NCBI GenBank assembly: GCA_963700395.1
Contig: CAVOXI010000004.1
Coordinates: 62,001-126,000 of the forward strand
DNA length: 64,000 nucleotides
Direction of reading: 5' to 3'
Source of the DNA: Prado023 sp963700395
Lineage (GTDB): Bacteria; Actinomycetota; Actinomycetes; S36-B12; CAIYMF01
Of the stretch, positions 45,739 through 54,868 are shown piece after piece. How positions within the stretch are numbered: position 1 is the first letter of the stretch; the number at the start of each line of letters is the position of its first letter. The notes below the pieces were generated by a model. That model was not told where the DNA came from, ran no database searches, and was given only the letters and a program-made list of their open reading frames with translations. The position numbers were made by a program, and so were the translations under genes.

Positions 45739-46983
45739 TCAGCCCACGCGCAGGCCGAGGTTCGCGGCCTCCTCGAAGAGCTCCTCGCGCACGTCCGGGT
45801 GCGCCGCCTGGGTGATCAGGTTGTGCGCCTGCTGGTCCTGGGACCGACCCCAGATCTCGGCGATGCCCTGCTCGGTGACGACCGCGGTGTGCTGGAAGGA
45901 GGTCACCGGCTCATCGAGCAGCGGCACGATGGTGGAGACGTTGGCCTTGGGGTGCCAGGAGCGCAGGGCGATGAACGCCTGCCCTCCCGGGGCATGCAGG
46001 GCGCCCACGATGAAGTCCGTCTGGCCGCCGAAGCCGGAGTAGATCCTGGCATTGATGCGCGAGGCGTTCGCCTGGGCGAACAGGTCCACCTGCAGGGCGG
46101 AGTTCACCGAGGTCATCATCGGCTGTTGGCTGATGAGCCCGGGGTCGTTGCTGACCTCCGTGCGGACCATCCGCACCCGGGGGTTGCCATCGATCCAGTG
46201 GTAGAGCTCGTTCGAGCCGAACAGGAAGGACACCGCGAGGGGGGCGTCCGGGTCCAGGGCCCCCGCCCGGTCCAGGGCGAGCACGCCGTCGGAGAACATC
46301 TCGGTCCAGAACCGCAGTCCCTTGCGGTCGGACAGGGCGTTGAGGACCGCGTCGGGCACCGCGCCGATCCCCATCTGCAGCGTGGAGCCGTCCTTGATCC
46401 GTGCGGCGATCCGCTCCCCGATGTCGCGGGAGGTGTCATCGAGGGCGCCCTGCACGCCCGCGGTCAGCGGCTCGTCGGCCTCGAACATCACGTCGATCGA
46501 GGTCAGCGGGACGATCGCGTCCCCGTAGGTGAACGGCATGCTGGGGTTCGCCTGGGCGATGACCTTGCCGCCGCGCGCCCGGCAGGCCTCGATGGCGGCG
46601 GGCATCACGTTGACCTCGATGCCCAGGCTCACCACCCCGTGCCGCGGCATTGAGGTGTGCAGCAGGACGACGTCGGGCTGCATGGCCCGCGAGAAGAGCG
46701 CTGGGACCAGGCTCAGCCGGCAGGGCACGTAGTGCAGCCGTGGGTTCTTGCGCATGCCGGCACCGACGAAGGACGTCTCGGGCGTGATCCCCTCGCGCTC
46801 GGGCAAGCCAGGCTGGGGGTTCAGGGTCCACAGCCGCCACTCGGGGATGTGCGCGTCGAACAGTGCCAGCGCCGTGCGCGGGCTGGCGAAGTTGCCGGAG
46901 GCGACGACTCGGGGGTTCGGCGGCAGCGACTCGAGGATGGCGCCGAGAGCCTCGGCGGTGGCATGCAGGGTCATGGGAGGCAT
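45739..46983 (-). CDS. acetyl-CoA hydrolase/CoA-transferase family protein
   Basis: A 414-aa protein of the acetyl-CoA hydrolase / 4-hydroxybutyrate CoA-transferase family. It has two related halves, with IGIGAVPDAVL and the expected catalytic Glu region FWTEMFSDGVL. The C-terminal half contains NARIYSGFGGQTDFIVGA, GGQAFIALRS and VVTEQGIAEIWG. It moves CoA between acyl groups; donor and acceptor are unknown. ATG at 46983 has AGGGG upstream; ATG at 46974 is an alternative. It is divergent from padR-ino1. Confidence 0.9.
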   Translation of the reverse strand: MPPMTLHATAEALGAILESLPPNPRVVASGNFASPRTALALFDAHIPEWRLWTLNPQPGLPEREGITPETSFVGAGMRKNPRLHYVPCRLSLVPALFSRAMQPDVVLLHTSMPRHGVVSLGIEVNVMPAAIEACRARGGKVIAQANPSMPFTYGDAIVPLTSIDVMFEADEPLTAGVQGALDDTSRDIGERIAARIKDGSTLQMGIGAVPDAVLNALSDRKGLRFWTEMFSDGVLALDRAGALDPDAPLAVSFLFGSNELYHWIDGNPRVRMVRTEVSNDPGLISQQPMMTSVNSALQVDLFAQANASRINARIYSGFGGQTDFIVGALHAPGGQAFIALRSWHPKANVSTIVPLLDEPVTSFQHTAVVTEQGIAEIWGRSQDQQAHNLITQAAHPDVREELFEEAANLGLRVG

Positions 46984-47118
46984 TCTTCCCCTGTCGCACA
47001 AGCCCCCTGCGGTCCGGACGGCCCGGGAGTGGTGGTCATAGGTCCCACAACCGTGCGGCCGTCGCGGATGCGCGGCAGGCCCGAGGCGGGTTGACGACCG
47101 GTGAACCGGGCGTGTCGT

Positions 47119-47147
47119 TTGCGCGTCCAGCGGAGGTCGGCTACATT
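47119..47147 (+). promoter_or_regulatory. padR-ino1 promoter
   Basis: TTGCGC (-35) and TACATT (-10) are spaced by 17 bp. The predicted start of transcription falls inside the palindromic operator at 47151-47173. Confidence 0.55.
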
Positions 47148-47150
47148 ACT

Positions 47151-47173
47151 CGATGTATCAACTCGATACATCG
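47151..47173. promoter_or_regulatory. PadR-type palindromic operator
   Basis: CGATGTATC and GATACATCG are perfect 9-bp arms around AACTC. They contain the ATGT/ACAT half-sites typical of PadR operators, and overlap the transcription start of padR, so autorepression is expected. Confidence 0.75.
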
Positions 47174-47211
47174 GTTTGTGACTCCAGGCAGTGAGAGGAC
47201 GGTACTCCGCG

Positions 47212-47850
47212 ATGGCAGCAACTCGCCGCAGCGCAGTGCTCGAGTTCGCGATCCTGGGCCTTCTGCAGGACGCCCCCATGCACGGCTACGAGTTGCGCAA
47301 GCGGCTCAACGCGGTGATGGGGACGTTGCGTGCCATTTCCTACGGCTCGCTCTACCCGGCGCTCAAGGACCTTCTCGACCGGGGTCTGATCGCCGAGGCG
47401 GGTGCCGCGGACGCCAGCGCTCCGGTCCTCTCGGGCCGGCGGGCGAAGATCGTCTACGAGCTCACCGCCGACGGCAAGGACAGGTTCGCCGAGCTCGTCT
47501 CGCGCACCGGTCCCGAGGCGTGGGAGGACGAGGCGTTCGGCGTGCACATGGCCTTCTTCGGCAGCACCCCGGCTGAGGTGCGCGTGCGCATCCTCGAGGG
47601 CCGGCGCAGCCGGATGGAGGAGCGTCGCAGCAACCTGGCTGCCTCGACCGCCCGCAACCGCGAGCGGCTGGACACCTACACGCAGGCCCTGCAGCGGCAC
47701 GGCCTCGAGGGTGTCGAGCGCGAGGTCCGCTGGCTCAATGAGTTGATCGACAACGAGAACCAAGGACGGCGCGAAGGATCCGCCGACGCGTCCTACAACC
47801 AATCCGGAGATACCGGGGCCGGGCCGCGTCGCCCGCCAGCCCGCGGGTGA
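47212..47850 (+). CDS. PadR family transcriptional regulator
   Basis: A 212-aa protein. The winged HTH of PadR is at about residues 8-95, with LEFAILGLLQDAPMHGYELRKRL, quoted in part, and SYGSLYPALKDLLDRGLI. A C-terminal helical dimerisation region (about 105-190) follows, rich in Arg and Glu. The tail is Gly/Pro-rich. The gene ends 14 nt before ino1; M. tuberculosis has the same pair (Rv0047c-ino1). The palindrome at 47151-47173 is its likely operator. Start: ATG at 47212 (GTG at 47191 possible). Confidence 0.9.
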   Translation: MAATRRSAVLEFAILGLLQDAPMHGYELRKRLNAVMGTLRAISYGSLYPALKDLLDRGLIAEAGAADASAPVLSGRRAKIVYELTADGKDRFAELVSRTGPEAWEDEAFGVHMAFFGSTPAEVRVRILEGRRSRMEERRSNLAASTARNRERLDTYTQALQRHGLEGVEREVRWLNELIDNENQGRREGSADASYNQSGDTGAGPRRPPARG

Positions 47851-47864
47851 GAAAGGAACATCAG

Positions 47865-48944
47865 ATGGGTGCCATTCGTGTGGCCATCGTGGGCGTGGGC
47901 AACTGCGCCTCCTCCCTCGTGCAGGGTGTGGAGTACTACAAGGACGCGGACGCCAACGACCGTGTCCCAGGCCTCATGCACGTCCAGTTCGGCGACTACC
48001 ACGTCCGCGACATCGAGTTCGTGGCGGCGTTCGACGTCGATGCCAAGAAGGTCGGCCAGGATCTCGCCCACGCGATCGTGGCCAGCGAGAACAACACCAT
48101 CAAGATCTGCGACGTGCCCCCCACGGGCGTGACCGTCTCCCGCGGCCACACGCTCGACGGCCTGGGCAAGTACTACCGCGAGATGGTGACCGAGTCCGAC
48201 GAGGAGCCGGTGGACATCGTCGCCAGCCTCCTGGAGAACAAGGTCGACGTCCTGATCTGCTACCTGCCCGTCGGCTCGGAGCAGGCCGCCAAGTACTACG
48301 CGCAGTGCGCCATCGACGCGAAGGTCGCCTTCGTCAACGCGCTTCCCGTGTTCATCGCCGGCACGCCGGAGTGGGCCAAGAAGTTCGCGGACGCCGGTGT
48401 GCCGATCGTCGGCGACGACATCAAGAGCCAGGTGGGCGCCACCATCACCCACCGCGTGCTGACCAGGCTGTTCGAGGACCGCGGCGTCACCGTCGACCGG
48501 ACCTACCAGCTCAACGTCGGCGGCAACATGGACTTCATGAACATGCTCGAGCGCGACCGCCTCGAGTCCAAGAAGATCTCCAAGACCCAGTCGGTCACCT
48601 CGCAGATGCAGGGCAAGATCGAGCCCCGCAACATCCACATCGGTCCCTCGGACTACGTGGCCTGGCTCGACGACCGCAAGTGGGCGTTCGTGCGCCTCGA
48701 GGGCCGTGCGTTCGGCGACGTGCCGCTGAGCCTGGAGTACAAGCTCGAGGTCTGGGACTCCCCGAACTCGGCCGGTGTGATCATCGACGCGCTGCGCGCC
48801 GCGAAGATCGCCAAGGACCGCGGGATCGGTGGCCCGATCCTGAGCGCATCGAGCTACTTCATGAAGTCCCCGCCGGAGCAGTACGCGGACGACATCTGCA
48901 AGGCCAAGGTCGAGGAGTTCATCGCCGGCGAGAGCGACCACTGA
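47865..48944 (+). CDS. ino1: myo-inositol-1-phosphate synthase
   Basis: A 359-aa NAD-dependent enzyme that converts glucose-6-phosphate to inositol-1-phosphate, the first step to phosphatidylinositol and mycothiol in actinobacteria. It begins with the nucleotide-binding VAIVGVGNCASSLVQG and has VGDDIKSQVGATITHR, LNVGGNMDFMNM and the KISKTQSVTSQ lysine region. The ATG at 47865 has AAAGGAA upstream. It is co-transcribed with padR and followed by a strong hairpin. Confidence 0.96.
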   Translation: MGAIRVAIVGVGNCASSLVQGVEYYKDADANDRVPGLMHVQFGDYHVRDIEFVAAFDVDAKKVGQDLAHAIVASENNTIKICDVPPTGVTVSRGHTLDGLGKYYREMVTESDEEPVDIVASLLENKVDVLICYLPVGSEQAAKYYAQCAIDAKVAFVNALPVFIAGTPEWAKKFADAGVPIVGDDIKSQVGATITHRVLTRLFEDRGVTVDRTYQLNVGGNMDFMNMLERDRLESKKISKTQSVTSQMQGKIEPRNIHIGPSDYVAWLDDRKWAFVRLEGRAFGDVPLSLEYKLEVWDSPNSAGVIIDALRAAKIAKDRGIGGPILSASSYFMKSPPEQYADDICKAKVEEFIAGESDH

Positions 48945-48969
48945 GGCAGAACCTCAGCCAGCTGGGCTG

Positions 48970-49003
48970 ACGAGGGCCCCGGGTGCGAACCCGGGGCCCT
49001 CGT
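48970..49003 (+). terminator. ino1 terminator
   Basis: ACGAGGGCCCCGGGT pairs perfectly with ACCCGGGGCCCTCGT around GCGA, 26 nt after the ino1 stop. It is a very stable GC-rich stem followed by only a short T-containing stretch. Confidence 0.8.
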
Positions 49004-49170
49004 TGCCGTCTGGGTGGGCGTGGCGCGATCTCCGCGCGGGACCGCGCCACGCACCCCCCGGGCGGGGCAGCGCCCGCGGCCCCCCGCACGCCTCGCGGCC
49101 CCCGCGCGCCCCGCGGCCCGGCTCCGCGCACTTGTGGACGGGAGCCCTGGGAACGGGCATGCTGCGGAGC

Positions 49171-50535
49171 ATGGGCCCCGCCGCCAATCCGCGGGAACCG
49201 GCCACACCTCGGGCCGGCGGCCCACCTGCGCCTGCCCTGCCACCGGAGCGACCCGACCAACCTGAGGGCCCGGATGTGCGCTGGCCCGTCCTGGCCACGC
49301 CCAACTCGCGGCGGCTGCTGGCCACGCGGCTGACCGGCCAGGCCTCCGACGGCCTGCTGCAGGCCGCTCTGGGCTCCTTCGTGCTGTTCTCCCCGGAGCG
49401 TCAGGCCACAGCGGGGCAGGTCGCTGCCGCGTTCGCCCTGCTGCTGCTGCCGTACTCCCTGCTCGGCCCCTTCACCGGCGTGTTCCTGGACCGCTGGAAC
49501 CGCGCCCGGGTCCTGGTCGTGGCCAACCTGGTGCGCGGCGCCGTGATGATCGGGATCGCGGCCATGGTGGCCGCAGGTCGCGACGGGCTGGACCTCGGCA
49601 CGGCCGTGCTGGTCACGATGGGGATCGGGCGGCTCTGGCTGGCCGGGCTCTCGGCGGGGCTGCCGCTGGTGGTGGCGCCGGCCCATCTGGTCACCGCCAA
49701 CGCGCTGTTCCCCACCGCGGGCACGATCGCCGCGGCGATCGCCACCGTGACGGGCCTGCTCCTGATGCCGATCCTCGGGCCGGACGGTGCCAGCCGGCTG
49801 ATCCTGCTCGTGGCCGTGGGCCTGCTGACCTCCGCGGCGATCGCCACCCGGATCCCCCGCCGCGACCTCGGCCCGGAGGTCGGGGAGGCGAGGGCTGCCC
49901 GGCTCACCACGGACCTGCTCGCCGTGGTCCGCGGCATGCTCGCCAGCGTCACCCACCTGCACCACCGCCCCCGTGCGCGCCGCGGGATGGCCGTCGTGAT
50001 GGCGCACAGGATGGCCTTCGGTGCCCTGCTCGTCGACGCCCTGCTGCTGGTGCGCAACACCCTGAACCCCGCCGATGACGTCGACACCGCGCTGGCGGAC
50101 TTCGCGCTGACAGCAGCAGGGGCCTCGCTGGGCAGCTTCGTGGCAGCCGTCACGGCCCCACGGCTCGTGCGCAGGCTCGGCCTGGCCCCCTGGTCGGCGA
50201 TGACCCTGTTCGCGGCGGCGGTCGTGGCGCCGCTGTGCTTCGCCACCCTGCAGCTCCCGCTGATGGCGGTCGGCTCGCTGGTGATGGGCTTCTCCGGGCA
50301 GACGGTGAAGATCGCCGGGGACACCGTCCTGCAGCAGGACGTCGACGAGGGCTACCGCGGCCGGGTGTTCTCCCTCTACGACGTCGCCCTGAATGTGGCC
50401 CTGGTCGCCGGGATCTGCCTGACCGCGTTCACCGCCCCCGCCACCGGCGTCGCACCCGGCCTGTGGATCGGGGTGGGACTGCTGCTCGCGGCGACCGGCG
50501 CGTGGAGTCTGCGGCCGGTGGCCGTGCGTGGCTAA
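49171..50535 (+). CDS. MFS transporter, function unknown
   Basis: A 454-aa protein with about 12 membrane helices after a Pro-rich leader. Motif-A-like FTGVFLDRWNRARVL follows helix 2, and GRVFSLYDVALNVALVAG is in helix 10-11. It resembles MFS_3/enterobactin-exporter-type carriers; substrate unknown. The start is uncertain: ATG at 49171 is preceded 7 nt upstream by CATGCT (leaderless pattern), and ATG at 49159 is in frame. It lies between ino1 and the fhaA operon. Confidence 0.83.
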   Translation: MGPAANPREPATPRAGGPPAPALPPERPDQPEGPDVRWPVLATPNSRRLLATRLTGQASDGLLQAALGSFVLFSPERQATAGQVAAAFALLLLPYSLLGPFTGVFLDRWNRARVLVVANLVRGAVMIGIAAMVAAGRDGLDLGTAVLVTMGIGRLWLAGLSAGLPLVVAPAHLVTANALFPTAGTIAAAIATVTGLLLMPILGPDGASRLILLVAVGLLTSAAIATRIPRRDLGPEVGEARAARLTTDLLAVVRGMLASVTHLHHRPRARRGMAVVMAHRMAFGALLVDALLLVRNTLNPADDVDTALADFALTAAGASLGSFVAAVTAPRLVRRLGLAPWSAMTLFAAAVVAPLCFATLQLPLMAVGSLVMGFSGQTVKIAGDTVLQQDVDEGYRGRVFSLYDVALNVALVAGICLTAFTAPATGVAPGLWIGVGLLLAATGAWSLRPVAVRG

Positions 50536-50538
50536 GAT
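50533..50538 (+). promoter_or_regulatory. -10 element of the fhaA operon
   Basis: TAAGAT lies 67 nt before the fhaA GTG, at the very end of the MFS gene. No clear -35 is seen. It could drive fhaA-fhaB-pstP-rodA-pbpA. Confidence 0.4.
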
Positions 50539-50604
50539 CGGCTCGTTGCCGGTGCCGTCCGCCGTGGGCGGGCTCGTGTGCACAGCCGCGGAAGGAGGTG
50601 GCCG

Positions 50605-51282
50605 GTGGGGATGCTCGACAACTTCGAGAAGAAGTTGGACCGCATGGTCAACGGCGCGTTCGCGAAGGCCTTCAAGTCCGAGGTCCAACCGGTCGAGATC
50701 GCCGCCGGGCTGCAGCGTGAGCTCGATGACCGCGCCACCGTCGTGAGCCGGGCCCGCACCGTCGTGCCCAACGCCTTCGTCGTGGAGCTGTCGGCGGCGG
50801 ACTTCCAGCGCCTGTCGGCGTTCGAGTCGACCGTCAACGAGGAGCTCGCCGGCCTCGTGCGCGAGTACGCCCAGCAGCAGCGGTACGCGTTCGTGGGGGC
50901 CGCCGAGGTGACCCTCGCGCAGGACGACTCCCTGGGCACCGGCGTCTTCCGGATCCGCTCCGAGGTCCGACCCGGCGGGCAGCCCGACGCCTCCGTCCCC
51001 CGCGACGTCAGCGGCGAGCCGCACCTCGAGGTCGAGGGGATCACCTACCCGCTGCACGCGGTCACCAGGTTGGGCCGGGGCACCGATGTGGACATCCGCA
51101 TCGACGACCCCGGGGTGTCGCGGCACCACGCCGAGATCACCCTGGGCACCGACGTCACCCTGCGAGACCTCGGATCCACCAACGGCACCCTCGTGAACGG
51201 CCGGATGATCGCCAACGTGGTCCTCACCGACGGCTCGCGGATCCAGCTCGGGACGACGACGCTGACCTATCGGGCGAGGTGA
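50605..51282 (+). CDS. fhaA: FhaA, DUF3662 and FHA domain protein
   Basis: A 225-aa protein. The N-terminal DUF3662 domain (about 1-120) begins MLDNFEKKLDRMVNGAFAKA. The C-terminal FHA domain (about 148-225) has the phosphothreonine-binding GRG, SRHHAEI and GSTNGT motifs. In mycobacteria FhaA binds the phosphorylated MviN pseudokinase and controls lipid II export. The protein is shorter than mycobacterial FhaA, as the linker is only about 25 residues. The GTG at 50605 has AAGGAGGT 6 nt upstream. Confidence 0.95.
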   Translation: MGMLDNFEKKLDRMVNGAFAKAFKSEVQPVEIAAGLQRELDDRATVVSRARTVVPNAFVVELSAADFQRLSAFESTVNEELAGLVREYAQQQRYAFVGAAEVTLAQDDSLGTGVFRIRSEVRPGGQPDASVPRDVSGEPHLEVEGITYPLHAVTRLGRGTDVDIRIDDPGVSRHHAEITLGTDVTLRDLGSTNGTLVNGRMIANVVLTDGSRIQLGTTTLTYRAR

Positions 51283-51286
51283 GGCG

Positions 51287-51793
51287 GTGTCTGAGTTCGC
51301 GATCACCCTGATGCGGTTCGGCTTCCTGGCCGCGCTGTGGCTTGCGGTGTTCGCGATCGTCCTGGTGCTGCGCCGTGACCTCGCGGCCCCCAAGGAGGCC
51401 CGGCCGCAATCGGCGAGCCGCACGGTCCCCGGCCTGCCCACGTCGAGCACCCCGCCCGTGCCGCCGCAGCCCAAGCAGCGCGCCGCCACCCGCAACTCCT
51501 CCACTCCACGCAAGCTGGCCGTCGTCGAGGGCGAGCTGGCCGGCACGGTCGTGCCCCTGGGCACCTCCCCGATCACCGTCGGGCGCGCGGCGGACTCCAC
51601 GCTCGTGCTCCAGGACGACTACTCCTCGAGCCGGCACGCGCGGTTCTTCCCCTCGGACGGGCAGTGGATCGTCGAGGACCTGGGCTCGACCAACGGCACG
51701 TGGATCGATCGCACGCGGATCACCGGTCCCACCGTCCTGCGGGTCGGCGCCAAGGTGCGCGTCGGCCGCACGACCCTGCAGCTGCAGCGGTAG
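51287..51793 (+). CDS. fhaB: FhaB, membrane-anchored FHA domain protein
   Basis: A 168-aa protein with one N-terminal membrane helix (about 8-28), a Pro/Ser/Arg linker and an FHA domain (about 75-168) with the motifs VGRAADS, SSRHARF and GSTNGTWID. It is called FipA/FhaB in mycobacteria, where it links phospho-signalling to FtsZ/FtsQ. The GTG start is 4 nt after the fhaA stop, and the gene is followed by pstP 8 nt later. Confidence 0.94.
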   Translation: MSEFAITLMRFGFLAALWLAVFAIVLVLRRDLAAPKEARPQSASRTVPGLPTSSTPPVPPQPKQRAATRNSSTPRKLAVVEGELAGTVVPLGTSPITVGRAADSTLVLQDDYSSSRHARFFPSDGQWIVEDLGSTNGTWIDRTRITGPTVLRVGAKVRVGRTTLQLQR

Positions 51794-51801
51794 GCCCGGC
51801 G

Positions 51802-53115
51802 ATGACCCAGTTCCTGCGCTACGCGGCCAAGTCCGACGTGGGCATGGTGCGCCGGGACAACGAGGACTCGGGCTACGCCGGGCGGACCCTGCTGGTCGTC
51901 GCCGACGGCATGGGCGGGCATGCCGCCGGGGAGCTGGCGAGCTCCACCGCTGTGGCCACGTTGGCGGAGCTGGACTCCGAGGACCTGCCCGCCGGCGACG
52001 TCCTGACCGCCCTCGACGACGCCATGCTGACCTCGGCCGAGCGGATCGCCCAGTTCATCGCGGCGGACCCCTCCCGGTCCGGGATGGGGACCACCCTGAC
52101 CGCGGTGCTCTGGCGCGGGGGCCGCATCGCCATGATCCACATCGGGGACTCGCGCGCCTACCTGCTGCGCGCGGGGGAGCTGAGCCAGATCACCCACGAC
52201 CACACGTACGTCCAGACCCTGATCGACGCCGGTCGGATCACTGCCGCCGAGGCCCGGACGCACCCCAAGCGCAACCTCATCCTGCGCGCCATCGACGGCA
52301 ATGGCGTCCCGGAGGGGGAGACCTCCATCCGTGAGGCACGTGTCGGGGACCGGTACCTGCTGTGCAGCGACGGCCTGTCGGGCGTCGTGGACGATCCCGA
52401 CATCGCCCGCGTGCTGGCCGACGTCCCGGACCCCACCGCCGCGGTGACCGAGCTGGTCGACCTCGCACTGGCAGCCGGCGCCCCGGACAACGTCACGGCC
52501 GTCATCGCCGACGTGGTCGAGGTGGCCGACGCCGACCACGACCTGGAGTCCGCCCTGGGTGGACCGGTCGTCGTCGGAGCCGCCGGTGACCGGCGCAACC
52601 GTGCGGCCCTGCCCGGCCTGCTGTTCCCCGACGACGTCGGACCCGGGTTCGACGCCACCGACCCGGGCGGTTCGCTCGGCGGGCCGGTCGTTGCCGGCGG
52701 CCTGGCCGCCCGCAGCCAGGTGCGGTCCCGTTCCGGACTCGCCGAGGAGCTCCCGGGCCCCGATGATGAGCCGGCCGGGGACCACGACGGGGACGACGAC
52801 ATCGACGATGCGCCCGACCCGGACGACATCGATGCTGCCGGCGGTCCTGACGGATCCGAGGCTGCCCAGGGTGAGCCCCGACAGCGGCGACGTCGGCGTC
52901 CGCGCCGCCCCGGCCCGGCTCGATCGGTGCGGCGGTCGACTCCGGTGAGCTCCCCGTCGCGGTGGCTGCCCCGGCCCCGTCGGCACAGGGACAGGGCGAT
53001 GAGCGGCCGGCGTCACAGCCCGGGTGGCTCCGCCGGCACTGGCGCGGGCTCTCCGCCCTGGTCGTCGTGGCCGGTGTCCTGCTGGTCGGTGCCCTGGGAT
53101 TCGTGTGGTGGCTGA
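51802..53115 (+). CDS. pstP: PstP-type Ser/Thr protein phosphatase, catalytic part of a split gene
   Basis: A PP2C/PPM phosphatase with the metal-site motifs RRDNEDSG, VADGMGGHA, GMGTTLTAV, IHIGDSRAYL, LCSDGLSGVV and DNVTAVIADV in about residues 1-240. It reverses PknB phosphorylation. After a long acidic linker (about 250-355), this frame runs into RRRRRPRRPG and then unlikely residues to 53115. The membrane helix expected next is found in another frame (next entry), so a frameshift lies at about 52875-52960. The real gene probably extends to 53453, giving about 550 aa. Confidence 0.88.
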   Translation: MTQFLRYAAKSDVGMVRRDNEDSGYAGRTLLVVADGMGGHAAGELASSTAVATLAELDSEDLPAGDVLTALDDAMLTSAERIAQFIAADPSRSGMGTTLTAVLWRGGRIAMIHIGDSRAYLLRAGELSQITHDHTYVQTLIDAGRITAAEARTHPKRNLILRAIDGNGVPEGETSIREARVGDRYLLCSDGLSGVVDDPDIARVLADVPDPTAAVTELVDLALAAGAPDNVTAVIADVVEVADADHDLESALGGPVVVGAAGDRRNRAALPGLLFPDDVGPGFDATDPGGSLGGPVVAGGLAARSQVRSRSGLAEELPGPDDEPAGDHDGDDDIDDAPDPDDIDAAGGPDGSEAAQGEPRQRRRRRPRRPGPARSVRRSTPVSSPSRWLPRPRRHRDRAMSGRRHSPGGSAGTGAGSPPWSSWPVSCWSVPWDSCGG

Positions 53116-53453
53116 GCTCGCAGTGGTTCGTCGGGCCGAGCGCGGGGTACGTGGCGGTCTACCAGGGCATCCCGCAGCAGGTGGCCGGCCTGCCGCTGAA
53201 CCGGGTCGTGACGCGCACCGCGCTGCCGGTGGCCACCCTGCCCTACTACGACCAGGCGCAGCTCCCGGGCACCCTCGATGCCGGTACCGAGGCCGAGGCG
53301 CAGCGGATCGTGGCCGACCTCGAGGCCAAGTCTGCGGCGTGCTCGTCGGACCAGGCTCCACTCGGGTGCCCCGTCGTGGCGCCCGGTGCCGGGGCGGGAA
53401 CGACCCTGCCCAGCGCCGGCGCGTCACCATCGCCCACGGCGGGGCTGCGGTGA
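52962..53453 (+). CDS. PstP membrane and extracellular C-terminus in a shifted frame
   Basis: This frame codes for a membrane helix (LSALVVVAGVLLVGALGFVWWL) and an outer domain with SAGYVAVYQGIPQQVAGLPL, typical of the PstP C-terminus. It reaches rodA with a TGA/GTG overlap. A GTG at 52962 could start it but has no ribosome binding site. The coding texture extends upstream in this frame to about 52875, which supports one broken pstP. A separate small membrane protein is the alternative. Confidence 0.75.
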   Translation: MAAPAPSAQGQGDERPASQPGWLRRHWRGLSALVVVAGVLLVGALGFVWWLSSQWFVGPSAGYVAVYQGIPQQVAGLPLNRVVTRTALPVATLPYYDQAQLPGTLDAGTEAEAQRIVADLEAKSAACSSDQAPLGCPVVAPGAGAGTTLPSAGASPSPTAGLR

Positions 53454-54868
53454 CCGCCACCGTCATCCCCGGGTCGGCGCGGTCCAGCGTCGCCCCCGCC
53501 CAGCCGACGCGGCGCAACGCCGAGCTCGGCCTCCTGGTCCTCGTGTGGTTCGTGGGGGCCCTGGCGCTGGTCCTGGCCAGCGAGGGCGCGGTGGGCGAGG
53601 TCGTGCCCGAGGTGCGCACCATCGTGATGATCGAGGGCCTCAGCCTCCTGGGCCTGCACCTCGTGGTGCGATGGCTCGCCCCCTACGCCGACCCGATCAT
53701 GCTCCCGGCCGCCGCCACGCTCAACGTGCTGGGCATCGCGATGATCGGGCGCCTGGACATCGCCGACGCGAAGCGGGCCGCGGCCAAGGGTGTGGACGTC
53801 CCCTCGTCGGTGGCGGTCCAGCAGGCCATCTGGATGGCCGTCGGGGTGGTCGCGTGCGCCCTGGTGCTGGTGATCGTCCGCGACCATCGCAACCTGCGTC
53901 GCTACACCTACCTCATCGGGCTGGCCGGGCTGGTCCTGCTCCTGCTGCCGATGGTCCCGGGGCTGGGGCTGACCATCCGCGGGGCCAACCTGTGGATCCA
54001 GGTGGGGCCGTTCACCTTCCAGCCCGCCGAGCTGGCCAAGGTCCTGCTGACGATCTTCTTCGCGTCCTACCTGGTGCTCACCCGGGAGTCCCTGTCCCTG
54101 GTCCGGCACAAGGTGCTGGGCCTGGGCATCCCCCGCGGGCGTGACCTCGGACCCATCCTCGTCGCCTGGGCGATCGCCATGGGGATCGTGGTCTTCCAGC
54201 GCGACCTGGGAACCGCCGCGATGTTCTTCGGGCTCTTCGTAGGGCTGCTCTACGTGGCCACGGGACGCCGATCGTGGATCGTCCTGGGCTTCCTGCTGAC
54301 CGTGCTGGGCGCGGTGATGGCCTACTTCGCCTTCAGTCACGTGCAGATCCGGGTGAAGGTCTGGCTGGACCCGTTCGCCTACGCCAGCGCTGAGGGGTAC
54401 CAGATCGTCGAGTCGCTGTTCGGCTTCGCCAACGGCGGGATGATGGGCACCGGACTGGGCCAGGGCTACCCGCAGCTCGTGCCCTTCGCCGAGAGCGACT
54501 TCATCTTCGCCGCCCTCGGCGAGGAGCTCGGGATGGCCGGGGCGTTCGCGGTCATCGTGCTGTTCGCGATCCTGATCCAGCGGGCGCTGCGCGTGGCGCA
54601 CGCCAGCCGCGATCCGTTCGGCACCCTGCTGGTCACCGGGTACGCGATCGTCCTGGGCCTGCAGGCCTTCATCGTCCTCGGTGGGGTCACCAAGCTGATC
54701 CCGCACACCGGGCTGACGACCCCGTTCATGTCCGCGGGCGGATCCTCGCTGCTGGCCAACTGGATCATCCTGGGGCTGCTGCTGCGGGTCTCGGACCACG
54801 TCCGCCGGCCGGACCCGGTCATCATCCGCCCGGATGACGCGACCACCGAGGTGGTCCGGGTCCCATGA
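53450..54868 (+). CDS. rodA: SEDS peptidoglycan glycosyltransferase RodA/FtsW
   Basis: A 472-aa polytopic SEDS protein with about 10-12 helices. It has the family motifs FQPAELAKV, FQRDLGTAAMFF, RVKVWLDPF, GTGLGQGYPQLVPFAESDFIFA (quoted in part in the family sense) and HTGLTTPFMSAGGSS. Next to pbpA it is RodA-type rather than FtsW. The GTG start overlaps the pstP C-terminal stop and the stop overlaps pbpA (ATGA). Confidence 0.95.
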   Translation: MTATVIPGSARSSVAPAQPTRRNAELGLLVLVWFVGALALVLASEGAVGEVVPEVRTIVMIEGLSLLGLHLVVRWLAPYADPIMLPAAATLNVLGIAMIGRLDIADAKRAAAKGVDVPSSVAVQQAIWMAVGVVACALVLVIVRDHRNLRRYTYLIGLAGLVLLLLPMVPGLGLTIRGANLWIQVGPFTFQPAELAKVLLTIFFASYLVLTRESLSLVRHKVLGLGIPRGRDLGPILVAWAIAMGIVVFQRDLGTAAMFFGLFVGLLYVATGRRSWIVLGFLLTVLGAVMAYFAFSHVQIRVKVWLDPFAYASAEGYQIVESLFGFANGGMMGTGLGQGYPQLVPFAESDFIFAALGEELGMAGAFAVIVLFAILIQRALRVAHASRDPFGTLLVTGYAIVLGLQAFIVLGGVTKLIPHTGLTTPFMSAGGSSLLANWIILGLLLRVSDHVRRPDPVIIRPDDATTEVVRVP

